From the NCBI RefSeq assembly GCF_030812335.1, contig NZ_JAUSSN010000003.1, forward strand, positions 62,001 to 126,000: a stretch of DNA of 64,000 nucleotides. Reading direction: 5' to 3'. This stretch comes from Pseudarthrobacter oxydans. GTDB taxonomy: Bacteria; Actinomycetota; Actinomycetes; Actinomycetales; Micrococcaceae. A program made the position numbers and the translations under genes. The notes under the pieces were generated by a model. The model had not been told where the DNA came from. It saw only the letters and a list, made by a program, of their open reading frames with translations, and made no database searches. Shown here one piece after another: positions 38,569 to 49,603 of the stretch (its first letter is position 1; the number at the start of each line of letters is the position of its first letter).

Positions 38569-39642
38569 TCAGTCGCCGATGGCGTCGAGGCGGGCCTGTT
38601 CGTCCATCTCGATGGCCGACTGGATGACCGGCTCCAGGTCACCGTTCATGACCTGGTCCAGGTTGTAGGCCTTGTAACCGGTGCGGTGGTCCGCGATCCG
38701 GTTCTCCGGGTAGTTGTAGGTCCGGATGCGCTCCGAGCGGTCCATGGTGCGGATCTGCGACTTGCGCTGGGCGGAGTTCTCGGCGTCGATCTGCTCCTGC
38801 TGGTGCGCCAGGATGCGGGCGCGGAGCACGCGCATGCCGGCTTCGCGGTTCTGTAGCTGCGACTTCTCGTTCTGCATGGCCACCACGATTCCGGTGGGAA
38901 GGTGGGTGATCCGGACGGCGGAGTCCGTGGTGTTCACGGACTGGCCGCCGGGGCCGGAGGAACGGTAAACGTCAATTTTGAGGTCGTTCTGGTTGATCTC
39001 GAGTTCTTCGGGCTCGTCCACTTCCGGGAGCACCAGCACGCCGGCAGCGGAGGTGTGGATGCGGCCCTGGGATTCCGTCACGGGGACGCGCTGCACACGG
39101 TGCACGCCGCCTTCGAACTTGAGCCGCGCGTAGACGCCCTCGGCCGGATCGTTCGAGTTGCCCTTGATGGCCACCTGGACGTCCTTGTAGCCGCCCAGGT
39201 CGGACTCATTGGCGGAAATCATCTCGGTCTTCCAGCCGCGGGATTCCGCGTACCGGGTGTACATCCGCAGCAGGTCGGCCGCGAACAGGGCGGCCTCGTC
39301 GCCGCCTTCGCCGCCCTTGACTTCGAGGATCACGTTGCGGGCGTCGTCCGGGTCGCGCGGGATCAGCAGCCGGCGCAGCTTGGCCGCGGCCGTCTCCAGC
39401 GCAACCTCCAGCTCGGGCACCTCGGCAGCAAACTCCGGGTCCTCCCCTGCCATTTCCTTTGCAGCCGCAAGGTCATCCTGGATGCCGTGCCAGGCATGGT
39501 ACGCCTCGACAATGCCGTTCAGCTGGGCAGAACGCCGCCCCAGCTTCCGGGCCAGCTTCTGGTCAGCATAGACAGCAGGATCCCCAAGCTGTGCCTGGAT
39601 AGCGTCATGCTCATCCAACAGGCCCTGTACGGACTCAAACAT
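38569..39642 (-). CDS. prfA: Peptide chain release factor 1
   Basis: 357 residues reading UAA/UAG. The codon-reading tripeptide PVT is in [17 protein letters not shown] and the catalytic GGQ is in [20 protein letters not shown] at 39642 is preceded by AAAGAGG at 8 nt; the TTG two codons upstream is rejected. TAGACT at 39670-39675 (minus) is a plausible -10. Confidence 0.97.
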   Translation of the reverse strand: MFESVQGLLDEHDAIQAQLGDPAVYADQKLARKLGRRSAQLNGIVEAYHAWHGIQDDLAAAKEMAGEDPEFAAEVPELEVALETAAAKLRRLLIPRDPDDARNVILEVKGGEGGDEAALFAADLLRMYTRYAESRGWKTEMISANESDLGGYKDVQVAIKGNSNDPAEGVYARLKFEGGVHRVQRVPVTESQGRIHTSAAGVLVLPEVDEPEELEINQNDLKIDVYRSSGPGGQSVNTTDSAVRITHLPTGIVVAMQNEKSQLQNREAGMRVLRARILAHQQEQIDAENSAQRKSQIRTMDRSERIRTYNYPENRIADHRTGYKAYNLDQVMNGDLEPVIQSAIEMDEQARLDAIGD

Positions 39643-39669
39643 TTTCAAAACCTCTTTCGACTCTTACAA

Positions 39670-39675
39670 GTCTAG
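39670..39675 (-). promoter_or_regulatory. -10 hexamer TAGACT of prfA
   Basis: TAGACT on the minus strand lies 27 nt before the prfA ATG, leaving a short leader with AAAGAGG. Confidence 0.45.
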
Positions 39676-39680
39676 TTACT

Positions 39681-39745
39681 GCAACGCGGGGTCACTTACG
39701 GCCCGTTCGGTGGTCCCTGATGGGCTCTAGGTGACCCCGCGTTGC
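39681..39745 (-). terminator. 15-bp inverted repeat between rho and prfA
   Basis: GCAACGCGGGGTCAC (39681-39695) pairs perfectly with GTGACCCCGCGTTGC (39731-39745), enclosing a 35-nt loop with an inner GCCC/GGGC stem. It lies downstream of rho and overlaps the region just upstream of the prfA promoter. Confidence 0.6.
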
Positions 39746-39788
39746 TTCTTGAAGCGGAGGAACCGGTTAACGCAACAACCGCCCGGGG

Positions 39789-39817
39789 AATTGGCGGCCC
39801 GGGAAGGGCCGCCAATT
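39789..39817 (-). terminator. Terminator-like hairpin after rho
   Basis: AATTGGCGGCCC pairs with GGGCCGCCAATT around GGGAA, 20 bp beyond the rho stop. No T tract follows on the minus strand. Confidence 0.6.
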
Positions 39818-39836
39818 TCCGAGCGGTTACGCGTCG

Positions 39837-42017
<2,181 letters not shown>

Positions 42018-42340
42018 GAAGGATCCTTCCCCCTCGACGGCGTCCAGACTAGGAGCTGGACGCGATGATTTGATCTGGGCTGCAGTTCAGATCTGCAGCC
42101 GGGATTTCGGCCTTGCCGGATGGATATTGGCCAGCACGGCCGGTTATAGCTCCACCTGGCGCGTTCCGGAAGAGAAGGAACGGCGGGCTGACGCTTTCAG
42201 GGGTGCAGAGATTGTTTCTGCGGATTCCTGCGTCAGACCAAAAGCAGGTGGCACCGGAAAATATTGCGCAGTGAAAGATGAGAGGCCACTAGGCCAACAT
42301 CGCGGTCTTTTGAACAGTAACTGAATTACTGCCTGCGTGA
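42018..42340 (-). promoter_or_regulatory. rho leader and promoter region
   Basis: 323 bp between the thrB stop and the rho GTG without a credible gene. It is less GC-rich than its surroundings in the half next to thrB. I see no confident -35/-10 pair; a long untranslated leader would fit rho autoregulation. No terminator-like hairpin for thrB is obvious. Confidence 0.4.
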
Positions 42341-43327
42341 TTACCGCCGGTGCACTTCCACTTTAGCACCTTCGACGTCCACAGCCAGCTTCATCACACG
42401 CCAGCCCACGTCCGGCGTGTTGCCGGACGTGAAGGTGCCGATGAACTCCACGGCGGCTTCGGCCTGGGCCTCTCCGTTGGCGAGGACCAGCACGGTGGGT
42501 CCGGCGCCGGAGACGACGGCGGCGAAGCCCGCCCGCCGCAGGGCTGCGATCAGGTCCGCGCTGGGGCGCATGGCGGCGGCTCGGTAGCTCTGGTGCAGGT
42601 AGTCCTCGGTGCCGGCCAGCAGGAACTCCGGCTTTTGCGTCAGGGCGTGGATCAGCAGGGCCGCACGTCCGGAGTTCATGGCGGCGGCGTGGTGGCCCAC
42701 CGAGGCAGGCAGCAGCGCCCGGGCGGCTTCGGTGGAGAGTTCGAAGTCCGGCACGGCAACCACCGGAATGACCGCGGAGGCCACCGCCGCGCAGGTGCTG
42801 CTGTACTGGTCACTGTCCTGCCACGACAGCGCCAGTCCGCCGAAAATGGCGGGTGCGACGTTGTCGGGGTGCCCTTCCATTTCGCTGGTGAGCTGCAGGA
42901 CCCAGTTCTTGTCCCGGCGGGCCGCCTCCGGAACCAGGGCATTGGCGGCGGTGACCGCGGCGACGACGGCAGAGGCCGAGGAGCCCAGGCCGCGGCCGTG
43001 CGGGTTGATGTTGTCCGCCGTGATCCGCAGGCCGTCGTGCCGGAAGCCCAGGCGGTGCAGGGCCTCGGTGATGGCCCTGACCACCAGGTGGCTGGCATCG
43101 CGGGGTAGGGATTCCGCCCCTTCGCCGCTAAGTTCGAATTCCAGCTCGCCGCTGTCCAGGGTTTCCACCGTCAGCGTGTCGAACAGCGTCAGCGCCAGGC
43201 CGAGGCTGTCATACCCGGGGCCGAGGTTCGCGCTCGTGGCCGGCACGCGGACCGTTACGAGCTGCCCGGCCGGAACCGCTGGCGTGTCGGCGGCGGACTC
43301 GGCCGGGATGGTGAGGGTGATTTCCAC
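42341..43327 (-). CDS. thrB: Homoserine kinase
   Basis: GHMP kinase phosphorylating homoserine. 328 residues; VRVPATSANLGPGYDSLGLAL and the ATP loop NPHGRGLGSSASAVVAAV are diagnostic, as is the C-terminal SGAGPTVLVL. GTG at 43327, 2 nt after the thrC stop, is preceded by GGAAGAAAAG; the frame is open upstream but that region codes thrC. Confidence 0.96.
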   Translation of the reverse strand: MEITLTIPAESAADTPAVPAGQLVTVRVPATSANLGPGYDSLGLALTLFDTLTVETLDSGELEFELSGEGAESLPRDASHLVVRAITEALHRLGFRHDGLRITADNINPHGRGLGSSASAVVAAVTAANALVPEAARRDKNWVLQLTSEMEGHPDNVAPAIFGGLALSWQDSDQYSSTCAAVASAVIPVVAVPDFELSTEAARALLPASVGHHAAAMNSGRAALLIHALTQKPEFLLAGTEDYLHQSYRAAAMRPSADLIAALRRAGFAAVVSGAGPTVLVLANGEAQAEAAVEFIGTFTSGNTPDVGWRVMKLAVDVEGAKVEVHRR

Positions 43328-43329
43328 GG

Positions 43330-44436
43330 TTACTTTTCTTCCAGTCCCAGGGCCGTGGCCACGGTGACCACGTCGTTCGAGACCTTGACGGGCTGCACTT
43401 CGCTGCCGTCCTCCGTGCGGAGCGCCCACTGCGGGTCCTTGAGGCCGTGGCCGGTGACCGTGATGACGATGGTCTTGCCGGCCGGCACTTCGCCGGCGGC
43501 GTGCTTCTTGATCAGGCCGGCGACGCCGGCAGCGGAGCCCGGCTCGACGAAGACGCCTTCACGGGCGGACAGCCAGCGGTGGGCGGACAGGATTTCCTCA
43601 TCCGTCACCGCTTCGATCACACCGCCGGACTCGTCGCGGGCGGCGATGGCGGAGTCCCAGGACGCGGGGTTGCCGATCCGGATGGCGGTCGCGATCGTGT
43701 CGGGTTCCGTGATCGGGTGGCCGGCGACGAACGGTGCGGCGCCGGCGGCCTGGAAGCCCCACATGACCGGGGTCCGGGTGGAGACGGCGGCCAGCGTTCC
43801 GGCGGTGGCGGACTCGAACGGCGCGCAGTATTCCTTGTAGCCCTTCCAGTACGCGGTGATGTTGCCGGCGTTGCCCACCGGGAGCACGTGGAAGTCCGGG
43901 GCGTCACCGAGCGAGTCGACGACCTCGAAGGCGCCCGTCTTCTGGCCTTCGATCCGGGCCGGGTTGACCGAGTTGACCAGGAACACCGGGTAGGACTCCC
44001 CCAGCTTGCGGGCAATGTCGAGGCAGTCGTCGAAGTTGCCGTCGACCTGCAGCAGGGTTGCGCCGTGCGCGATCGCCTGGCTCAGCTTCCCCATCGAGAT
44101 CTTGCCTTCGGGCACCAGCACGACGCACTTGAGCCCGGCCGCGGTGGCATAGGCGGCGGCGGAGGCGGAGGTGTTGCCGGTGGAGGCGCACACGACGGCT
44201 TTGGCCCCGGCGGCGACCGCCGCAGTCATGGCCATGGTCATGCCGCGGTCCTTGAAGGAGCCGGTCGGGTTCATCCCCTCGACCTTGAGGTAGACCTCGC
44301 TGCCGGTGAGCGCGGAAAGCTGCTGCGCGTGGACCAGCGGGGTGCCGCCCTCCCCCAGGGTGATGACCTTGGTGGCCTCGGTGACCGGCAGTCGTTCGGC
44401 GTATTCGCGGATAACGCCGCGCCATTGGTGAGCCAC
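43330..44436 (-). CDS. thrC: Threonine synthase
   Basis: PLP enzyme converting phosphohomoserine to threonine. 368 residues; the PLP lysine is in [15 protein letters not shown], with [14 protein letters not shown] binding the cofactor phosphate and [20 protein letters not shown] downstream. GTG start directly follows the hom stop (TAAGTG). Confidence 0.97.
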   Translation of the reverse strand: MAHQWRGVIREYAERLPVTEATKVITLGEGGTPLVHAQQLSALTGSEVYLKVEGMNPTGSFKDRGMTMAMTAAVAAGAKAVVCASTGNTSASAAAYATAAGLKCVVLVPEGKISMGKLSQAIAHGATLLQVDGNFDDCLDIARKLGESYPVFLVNSVNPARIEGQKTGAFEVVDSLGDAPDFHVLPVGNAGNITAYWKGYKEYCAPFESATAGTLAAVSTRTPVMWGFQAAGAAPFVAGHPITEPDTIATAIRIGNPASWDSAIAARDESGGVIEAVTDEEILSAHRWLSAREGVFVEPGSAAGVAGLIKKHAAGEVPAGKTIVITVTGHGLKDPQWALRTEDGSEVQPVKVSNDVVTVATALGLEEK

Positions 44437-45783
44437 TTAGACTCCTTCTACCCGCAGTACGGATGTAACTGAATTGATGACGTCCAGGCCCTTGACGGCC
44501 TCGACGGTGGCTGCCAGTGCAGCCTCGCTTGCGCGGTGGGTCACGATCCGCAGTTCCGCTGACTCGACATTCGAATCGGCATCGCGGTGGATGGTCTGCC
44601 GCATGATTTCAATGGAGACGCCGTGGTCGGCGAAGAGCCGGGCAATCTTCGCCAGCACGCCGGGCTGGTCCGCGACGTCGAGTCCGATGTAGTAGCTGGT
44701 GACCGCGGCGGTGATGGGAAGCGCGGACACCTGGCCGGTCGTGGTCTCGGCACGGCCGGGACCGCCCAGGACGATGCTGCGGGCAGCGGAGATGAGGTCG
44801 CCCATCACGGCGGAGGCGGTCGGCTTGCCGCCGGCGCCCTGGCCGTAGAACATCAGCTCGCCCGCGTTTTCGGCCTCGATGAAGACGGCGTTGAAGGCTC
44901 CGCGCACCGCGGCCAGCGGGTGTTCGCGCGGCAGCAGGGTCGGGTGCACGCGGACGGACACGCCGGTATCGCCGTTGGCGCCTGTTTCCGTGCCTGTTTC
45001 TGTGCCTGCGGCCGTTAGCTTCTCGGCGATCGCCAGCAGCTTGATGACGAAGCCGGCGTCCTTCGCCGCGGCGATGTCCGCGGCGGTGACGGAACTGATG
45101 CCCTCGCAGTACACGTCGTCCAGGGAGAAACGCGTGTGGAAGGACAGCGAGGCAAGGATCGCGGCCTTGGAGGCGGCGTCGTAGCCCTCGACGTCGGCGG
45201 TGGGGTCGGCTTCGGCGTAGCCCAGCCGCTGGGCCTGGGCCAGGGCGTCGGCGAACTGCGCCCCGGTGGAGTCCATCTGGTCCAGGATGAAGTTGGTGGT
45301 GCCGTTGACGATGCCCAGCACCCGGGTGATCCGGTCGCCGGAGAGGCTGTCGCGGATGGGCCGCAGGATGGGGATCGCGCCGGCCACGGCGGCCTCGTAG
45401 GACAGCTGCACACCGGCCTTGTCCGCTTCCTCGTGGAGGGTGGGGCCGTCCTTGGCAACGAGCGCCTTGTTGCCGGTGACCACGCAGGCGCCGTTGCGCA
45501 TGGCGGTCAGGATCAGGGTCCGGGCGGGTTCGATCCCGCCCATCAGCTCGATCACCAGGTCGGCGTCCTTGATCAGGGTCTCGGCGTCTGTGGTGAACAG
45601 CCCGCGGGGCAGCTCGACCTCGCGGGGGGCGTCGAGGTTGCGCACGGCGATGCCGACCAGCTCCAAGCGGGCGCCGGCGCGCGAGGCCAGCATGTCGGCG
45701 TCGTCAAGGAGAATCCGCGCGACCTGGGCCCCGACGTTGCCACAGCCCAGCAGGGCTACTTTCAGGGTTCGCAATTCGGTCAT
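44437..45783 (-). CDS. hom: Homoserine dehydrogenase with C-terminal ACT domain
   Basis: Reduces aspartate semialdehyde to homoserine. 448 residues; nucleotide loop LLGCGNVGAQVARIL, GGIEPARTLILTAMRNGACVVTGNKAL, and the catalytic region EADPTADVEGYDAASKAAILA. Residues ~365-445 (YYIGLDVADQPGVLAKIARLFADHGVSI) form an ACT domain, expected to give threonine feedback control. Adjacent to lysA (TGAATG). Confidence 0.97.
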   Translation of the reverse strand: MTELRTLKVALLGCGNVGAQVARILLDDADMLASRAGARLELVGIAVRNLDAPREVELPRGLFTTDAETLIKDADLVIELMGGIEPARTLILTAMRNGACVVTGNKALVAKDGPTLHEEADKAGVQLSYEAAVAGAIPILRPIRDSLSGDRITRVLGIVNGTTNFILDQMDSTGAQFADALAQAQRLGYAEADPTADVEGYDAASKAAILASLSFHTRFSLDDVYCEGISSVTAADIAAAKDAGFVIKLLAIAEKLTAAGTETGTETGANGDTGVSVRVHPTLLPREHPLAAVRGAFNAVFIEAENAGELMFYGQGAGGKPTASAVMGDLISAARSIVLGGPGRAETTTGQVSALPITAAVTSYYIGLDVADQPGVLAKIARLFADHGVSIEIMRQTIHRDADSNVESAELRIVTHRASEAALAATVEAVKGLDVINSVTSVLRVEGV

Positions 45784-47268
45784 TCAGACTCCCATGTCGC
45801 GGTTGAGCAGATCTTCTTCGGTTTCCCCGCGGACAATGAGCCGGGCAGATCCGTCGCGCACAGCGACAACGCCCGGCCGGGCCAGATAGTTGTAGTTGCT
45901 TGACAGGGCCCAGCAGTAGGCGCCGGTACCCGGTACAGCGAGCAGATCACCGGCTGCCACGTCCTCGGGCAGATATACATCTCTAACAACTATGTCGCCG
46001 CTCTCGCAATGTTTGCCCACTACGCGGGACAGCTGCGGGGCCGCGTCCGACGTTCGGGAGGCCAGAATTGCGGAGTAATCCGCGTCGTAGAGCACCGGGC
46101 GCGGGTTATCGCTCATGCCGCCGTCCACCGACACATACCGGCGCGGGTACGTAACGCTGTCGCCGGGTTCACCGGGTTTGCCGGTTGCCGGGGTATCGAC
46201 CCGGACGGTCTTCAGCGTGCCCACCTCGTAGAGCGTGAAGGTGGTGCTGCCGACGATCGCACGGCCTGGTTCGATCGAAATCCGCGGGGCGGAAATCCCC
46301 AGCTCGGCGCATTTGGAGCGGACGACGGCGGCCATCGCCTGGGCGATTTCGGCGGCCGGGCGCGGGGTGTCCACGGGCGTGTAGGCAATGCCGTAGCCGC
46401 CGCCGAGGTCCAGTTCGGGGAGCACGATCGAGTACTTGGTCTGCATCGCGGCGAGGAAGTCCAGCAGCTTCTCCGCGGCCAGGGCGAAGCCGTCCGGCTC
46501 GAAGATCTGCGAACCGATGTGGCAGTGCAGGCCCAGCAGTTCGATGCCGGGGTAGCCCGTCGCCGCGGCGACGGCTTCCTCGGCTGCGGACAGCCCGGCC
46601 TGCTCGGTGGAGTCCCCGGCCATGGAGAGGCCGAACTTCTGGTCCTCGTGGGCCGTGGCGATGAATTCGTGGGTGTGGGCGTGCACGCCCGGGGTCAACC
46701 GCAACATGACCTTCGCGGTTTCACCGCGGGCGTCGGCGATCTTGGCGACGCGCTCGAGTTCGGCGAGGCTGTCCACCACGATCCGCCCCAGTTTCAGGTC
46801 CAGCGCGCGGTGGATCTCGCCGTCGGACTTGTTGTTGCCGTGCAGCGCGACGTCGGGGCCGGGGATCCCGGCGCGGGCGGCGACGGCGAGTTCGCCGCCG
46901 GAGGCCGTGTCCAGCCGCAGCCCCTCTTCCTCCACCCAGCGGACCACTGCCGTGCACAGGAAGGATTTTCCGGCGTAGTAGACGTCCACTCCCCCGCAGA
47001 TGTCGGCGAAGGCGTCGTTAAAGGCGTCGGAAAAGGCACGGGCCCGGGCCCGGAAGTCGTTCTCGCTCATCACAAACAGGGGTGTGCCGAACTGGCGCTG
47101 GAGCTCACTGACGGTGATGCCGTCAATGGCGAGTTCGCCGGCGTCGTTCCGGGTGACGCCGCCGGCCCACAGCGGCTCGTGCAGGGCATTGAGGTCGGCG
47201 GGGACCTGCAGCCATTCCGGGGCGAGCGGGGAGGCGGCGCCGGCGGTGGTGGACGGGTTCGTGGTCAT
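45784..47268 (-). CDS. lysA: Diaminopimelate decarboxylase
   Basis: PLP enzyme making lysine from meso-diaminopimelate. 494 residues; the PLP lysine is in VYYAGKSFLC, with LGLHCHIGSQIFEPDG, DLGGGYGIAYTP and VGKHCESGDIVVRD. The ATG at 47268 follows the argS stop by 5 nt. The N-terminal ~45 residues are an actinobacterial extension. Confidence 0.97.
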   Translation of the reverse strand: MTTNPSTTAGAASPLAPEWLQVPADLNALHEPLWAGGVTRNDAGELAIDGITVSELQRQFGTPLFVMSENDFRARARAFSDAFNDAFADICGGVDVYYAGKSFLCTAVVRWVEEEGLRLDTASGGELAVAARAGIPGPDVALHGNNKSDGEIHRALDLKLGRIVVDSLAELERVAKIADARGETAKVMLRLTPGVHAHTHEFIATAHEDQKFGLSMAGDSTEQAGLSAAEEAVAAATGYPGIELLGLHCHIGSQIFEPDGFALAAEKLLDFLAAMQTKYSIVLPELDLGGGYGIAYTPVDTPRPAAEIAQAMAAVVRSKCAELGISAPRISIEPGRAIVGSTTFTLYEVGTLKTVRVDTPATGKPGEPGDSVTYPRRYVSVDGGMSDNPRPVLYDADYSAILASRTSDAAPQLSRVVGKHCESGDIVVRDVYLPEDVAAGDLLAVPGTGAYCWALSSNYNYLARPGVVAVRDGSARLIVRGETEEDLLNRDMGV

Positions 47269-47273
47269 GGCAG

Positions 47274-48938
47274 TTACATCCGTTCCGGCGCCGAGACGCC
47301 CAGCAGTTCCAGTCCGTTGGCCAGCACCTGGCTCGTGGCGTCGTTGAGCCACAGCCGGGTGCGGTTGAGATCGGTGATCGGCTCGTCGCCCAGCGGGGCG
47401 ACACGGCAGGCGTCGTACCAGCGGTGGTAGGCGCCGGCGATGACCTCGAGGTGGCGGGCCACGCGGTGCGGCTCGCGCAGTTCGGCGGCCTTGGCCACGA
47501 TCGAGGGGTAGCTGCCGAGGTAGGAGAGCAGCTCGTTCTCGGTCGCGTGCTCCAGGAGGGAGGCCTCGAAGCAGTCTTTGCCGTCCACACGGCGCTCTAC
47601 CCCGGCGGCAACGGCGTTGCGGGCGGTCCCGCGGGACCGGGCGTGGGCGTACTGGACGTAGAACACCGGGTTCTCGTTGCTGTGCTTCTTCAGCAGTTCC
47701 GGGTCCAGGGTCAGCGGCGAATCGGCCGGGAAGCGGGCCAGCGAGTAGCGGACGGCGTCCTTGCCCAGCCAGGAGATGAGGTCCTTGAGCTCGATGATGT
47801 TTCCGGCACGCTTGGAGAGCTTGGCGCCGTTGACGGAGACCAGCTGGCCGATCAGGACCTCGATGTTGACCTCGGGGTCGTCACCGGCGGCGGCCGCGAT
47901 GGCCTTGAGCCGGTTGATGTAGCCGTGGTGGTCCGCGCCGAGCAGGTAGATTTTCTCGGTGTAGCCGCGGTCCTTTTTGGACAGGTAGTAGGCGGCGTCG
48001 GCGGCGAAGTACGTCGGCTCGCCGTTCGCGCGGATCATCACGCGGTCCTTGTCATCACCGAAGTCCGTGGTGCGCAGCCAGACCGCGCCGCCGTCGTCGT
48101 AGACGTGGCCCTGTTCCCGGAGCCGCGCGACGGCGTCCTCGATCGCCCCGCCGTCGTGGAGTTCCTGTTCGGAGAAGTAGACATCGAAGGCGACGCCGAA
48201 CTCGGCCAGGGTGCGCTTGATGTCGTGCAGCTGGGCCTTGTAGGCCGCGCCGCGGATCACCGGAAGCGCGGCGACGTCGGTCAGCTCGCGGATGTCCGGG
48301 TGCTGGGTCAGCACCTCGTGGCCAAGATCCGCGATGTACTCGCCGGGGTAGCCGCCCTCCGGGACCCCGCGGCCGTGCAGCCGGGACAGTACCGAGTGGG
48401 CGAAGACGTTCATCTGCGACCCGGCGTCATTGATGTAGTACTCGGCCGTGACATCGGCGCCGGAGGCCCGGAGCACGCGGGCAATCGCGTCGCCCAGGGC
48501 CGCCCAGCGGGTGTGGCCGATGTGCAGCGGGCCGGTGGGGTTGGCGGAGACGAACTCCATGTTGACCCTGTGGCCCGCGAGCGCGGTGTTCGTGCCGTAC
48601 TCCGGCCCCGCCTCGACGATGGCCTTGGCCAGGGCACCGGCGGCGGCAGCGTCGACGGTGATGTTCAGGAACCCCGGGCCGGCGATGTCGACGGCGGAGA
48701 CCCCGTCGATGGACTGCAGCCGGGCGCTCAGGACCGAGGCGAACTCCCGCGGGTTGGTGCCCGCCGTTTTGGCCAGCTGCAGGGCGATGTTGGTGGCCCA
48801 GTCGCCGTGGTCCCGGTTCTTCGGTCGCTCAACGCGCACCTCATCCGGGACATCGGATGCGGGGAGGGAGATTTCACCGGCGGCGACGGCGTCCTTCAGG
48901 CAGGCGGATATGGCGAGGGAGAGTTCTTCTGGGGTCAC
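47274..48938 (-). CDS. argS: Arginyl-tRNA synthetase
   Basis: Class I synthetase of 554 residues. The HIGH signature is in NPTGPLHIGHTRWAALGD, the KMSKS-equivalent is VNGAKLSKRAGNIIELKDLI, and the C-terminal anticodon-binding DALR domain ends RLWLNDATSQVLANGLELLGVSAPERM. GTG start 6 nt after TAGGCT with GGAACC between and no Shine-Dalgarno, suggesting a leaderless five-gene operon argS-lysA-hom-thrC-thrB. This ties charging of tRNA-Arg to lysine/threonine synthesis genes, as in other actinobacteria. Confidence 0.97.
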   Translation of the reverse strand: MTPEELSLAISACLKDAVAAGEISLPASDVPDEVRVERPKNRDHGDWATNIALQLAKTAGTNPREFASVLSARLQSIDGVSAVDIAGPGFLNITVDAAAAGALAKAIVEAGPEYGTNTALAGHRVNMEFVSANPTGPLHIGHTRWAALGDAIARVLRASGADVTAEYYINDAGSQMNVFAHSVLSRLHGRGVPEGGYPGEYIADLGHEVLTQHPDIRELTDVAALPVIRGAAYKAQLHDIKRTLAEFGVAFDVYFSEQELHDGGAIEDAVARLREQGHVYDDGGAVWLRTTDFGDDKDRVMIRANGEPTYFAADAAYYLSKKDRGYTEKIYLLGADHHGYINRLKAIAAAAGDDPEVNIEVLIGQLVSVNGAKLSKRAGNIIELKDLISWLGKDAVRYSLARFPADSPLTLDPELLKKHSNENPVFYVQYAHARSRGTARNAVAAGVERRVDGKDCFEASLLEHATENELLSYLGSYPSIVAKAAELREPHRVARHLEVIAGAYHRWYDACRVAPLGDEPITDLNRTRLWLNDATSQVLANGLELLGVSAPERM

Positions 48939-48944
48939 GGTTCC

Positions 48945-48950
48945 AGCCTA
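48945..48950 (-). promoter_or_regulatory. -10 hexamer TAGGCT of the argS operon (leaderless)
   Basis: TAGGCT, GGAACC, GTG. The only promoter-like element seen for the five-gene operon. Confidence 0.55.
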
Positions 48951-48982
48951 CCGGTGGCCTGCAGTGTGGCGGAATTGAGGCT

Positions 48983-48999
48983 GGTTCACAGGGTGAACC
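48983..48999. promoter_or_regulatory. 17-bp palindrome GGTTCAC-AGG-GTGAACC, candidate operator
   Basis: Perfect 7-bp arms around AGG, lying in the gap between argS and the flavoprotein operon and immediately upstream of TACGCT (49002-49007), a possible -10 for the latter. This is a classic dimeric-repressor-type site. Confidence 0.5.
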
Positions 49000-49111
49000 A
49001 CTACGCTGATTCATACGTTGTCATGGGAGTATCCGCTGCGGGCCTCCGCGTGCGGGTCACAGCTTCCCGCCATTCCCCCTTCCGACCGTCGCCAGAGAAA
49101 TGAGCAGCCGC

Positions 49112-49549
49112 ATGAACACCTCTCTCCGCAAAAGCGTTTTCGTCGGCATTGCCGGACTGTCCCTGGCCGGGTCCGCGGCCGGCTGCGCGCCGGGGCAGGC
49201 CACCGGCACCCCGGCAAGCAGCGCCGCGCCGTCAGCCGCCGCGGGCAGCGCCAGCTACAAGGACGGCACCTACAGCGCCGACGGCAACTACGTCTCGCCG
49301 AACGGCACCGAGACCGTGGGCGTGACCCTGACCCTGGCCGGCGGCGCCGTGTCCGACGTCCAGATCACCCAGCATCCGTCCAACCCCAACACCAGGAAGT
49401 TCCAGGGCGAATTCGCCGGCGGCATCCAGTCCCAGATCGTCGGCAAGAGCCTCGACGAGATCAAGGTCTCCAAGGTGGCCGGTTCATCGCTGACCAGCGG
49501 CGGCTTCAACCAGGCCGTGGACAAGATCAAGTCCGAGGCCACGTCGTAA
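49112..49549 (+). CDS. FMN-binding domain lipoprotein
   Basis: 145 residues. The lipoprotein signal is MNTSLRKSVFVGIAGLSLAG followed by SAAGC. A Ser/Ala/Gly linker precedes a small FMN-binding domain (YKDGTYSADGNYVSPNGTETVGVTL...FAGGIQSQIVGKSLDEI). The flavinylation loop reads AGSSLTSGGF where classic domains have SGATxTS, placing Ser instead of Thr at the presumed attachment residue. ATG at 49100 is an alternative start. ApbE is encoded next, so covalent FMN attachment is expected. Located outside the membrane. Confidence 0.87.
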   Translation: MNTSLRKSVFVGIAGLSLAGSAAGCAPGQATGTPASSAAPSAAAGSASYKDGTYSADGNYVSPNGTETVGVTLTLAGGAVSDVQITQHPSNPNTRKFQGEFAGGIQSQIVGKSLDEIKVSKVAGSSLTSGGFNQAVDKIKSEATS

Positions 49550-49603
49550 ACAGCCAGTCGTAGACACCGCGTCATGACCAGCCAGTAGCCAGCAGGAGGA
49601 AAC

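Noticed and set aside
42018..42340. Riboswitch or attenuator controlling the threonine genes
   Set aside because: This region is downstream of thrB, and the operon promoter is at argS with no leader; no riboswitch fold recognised.
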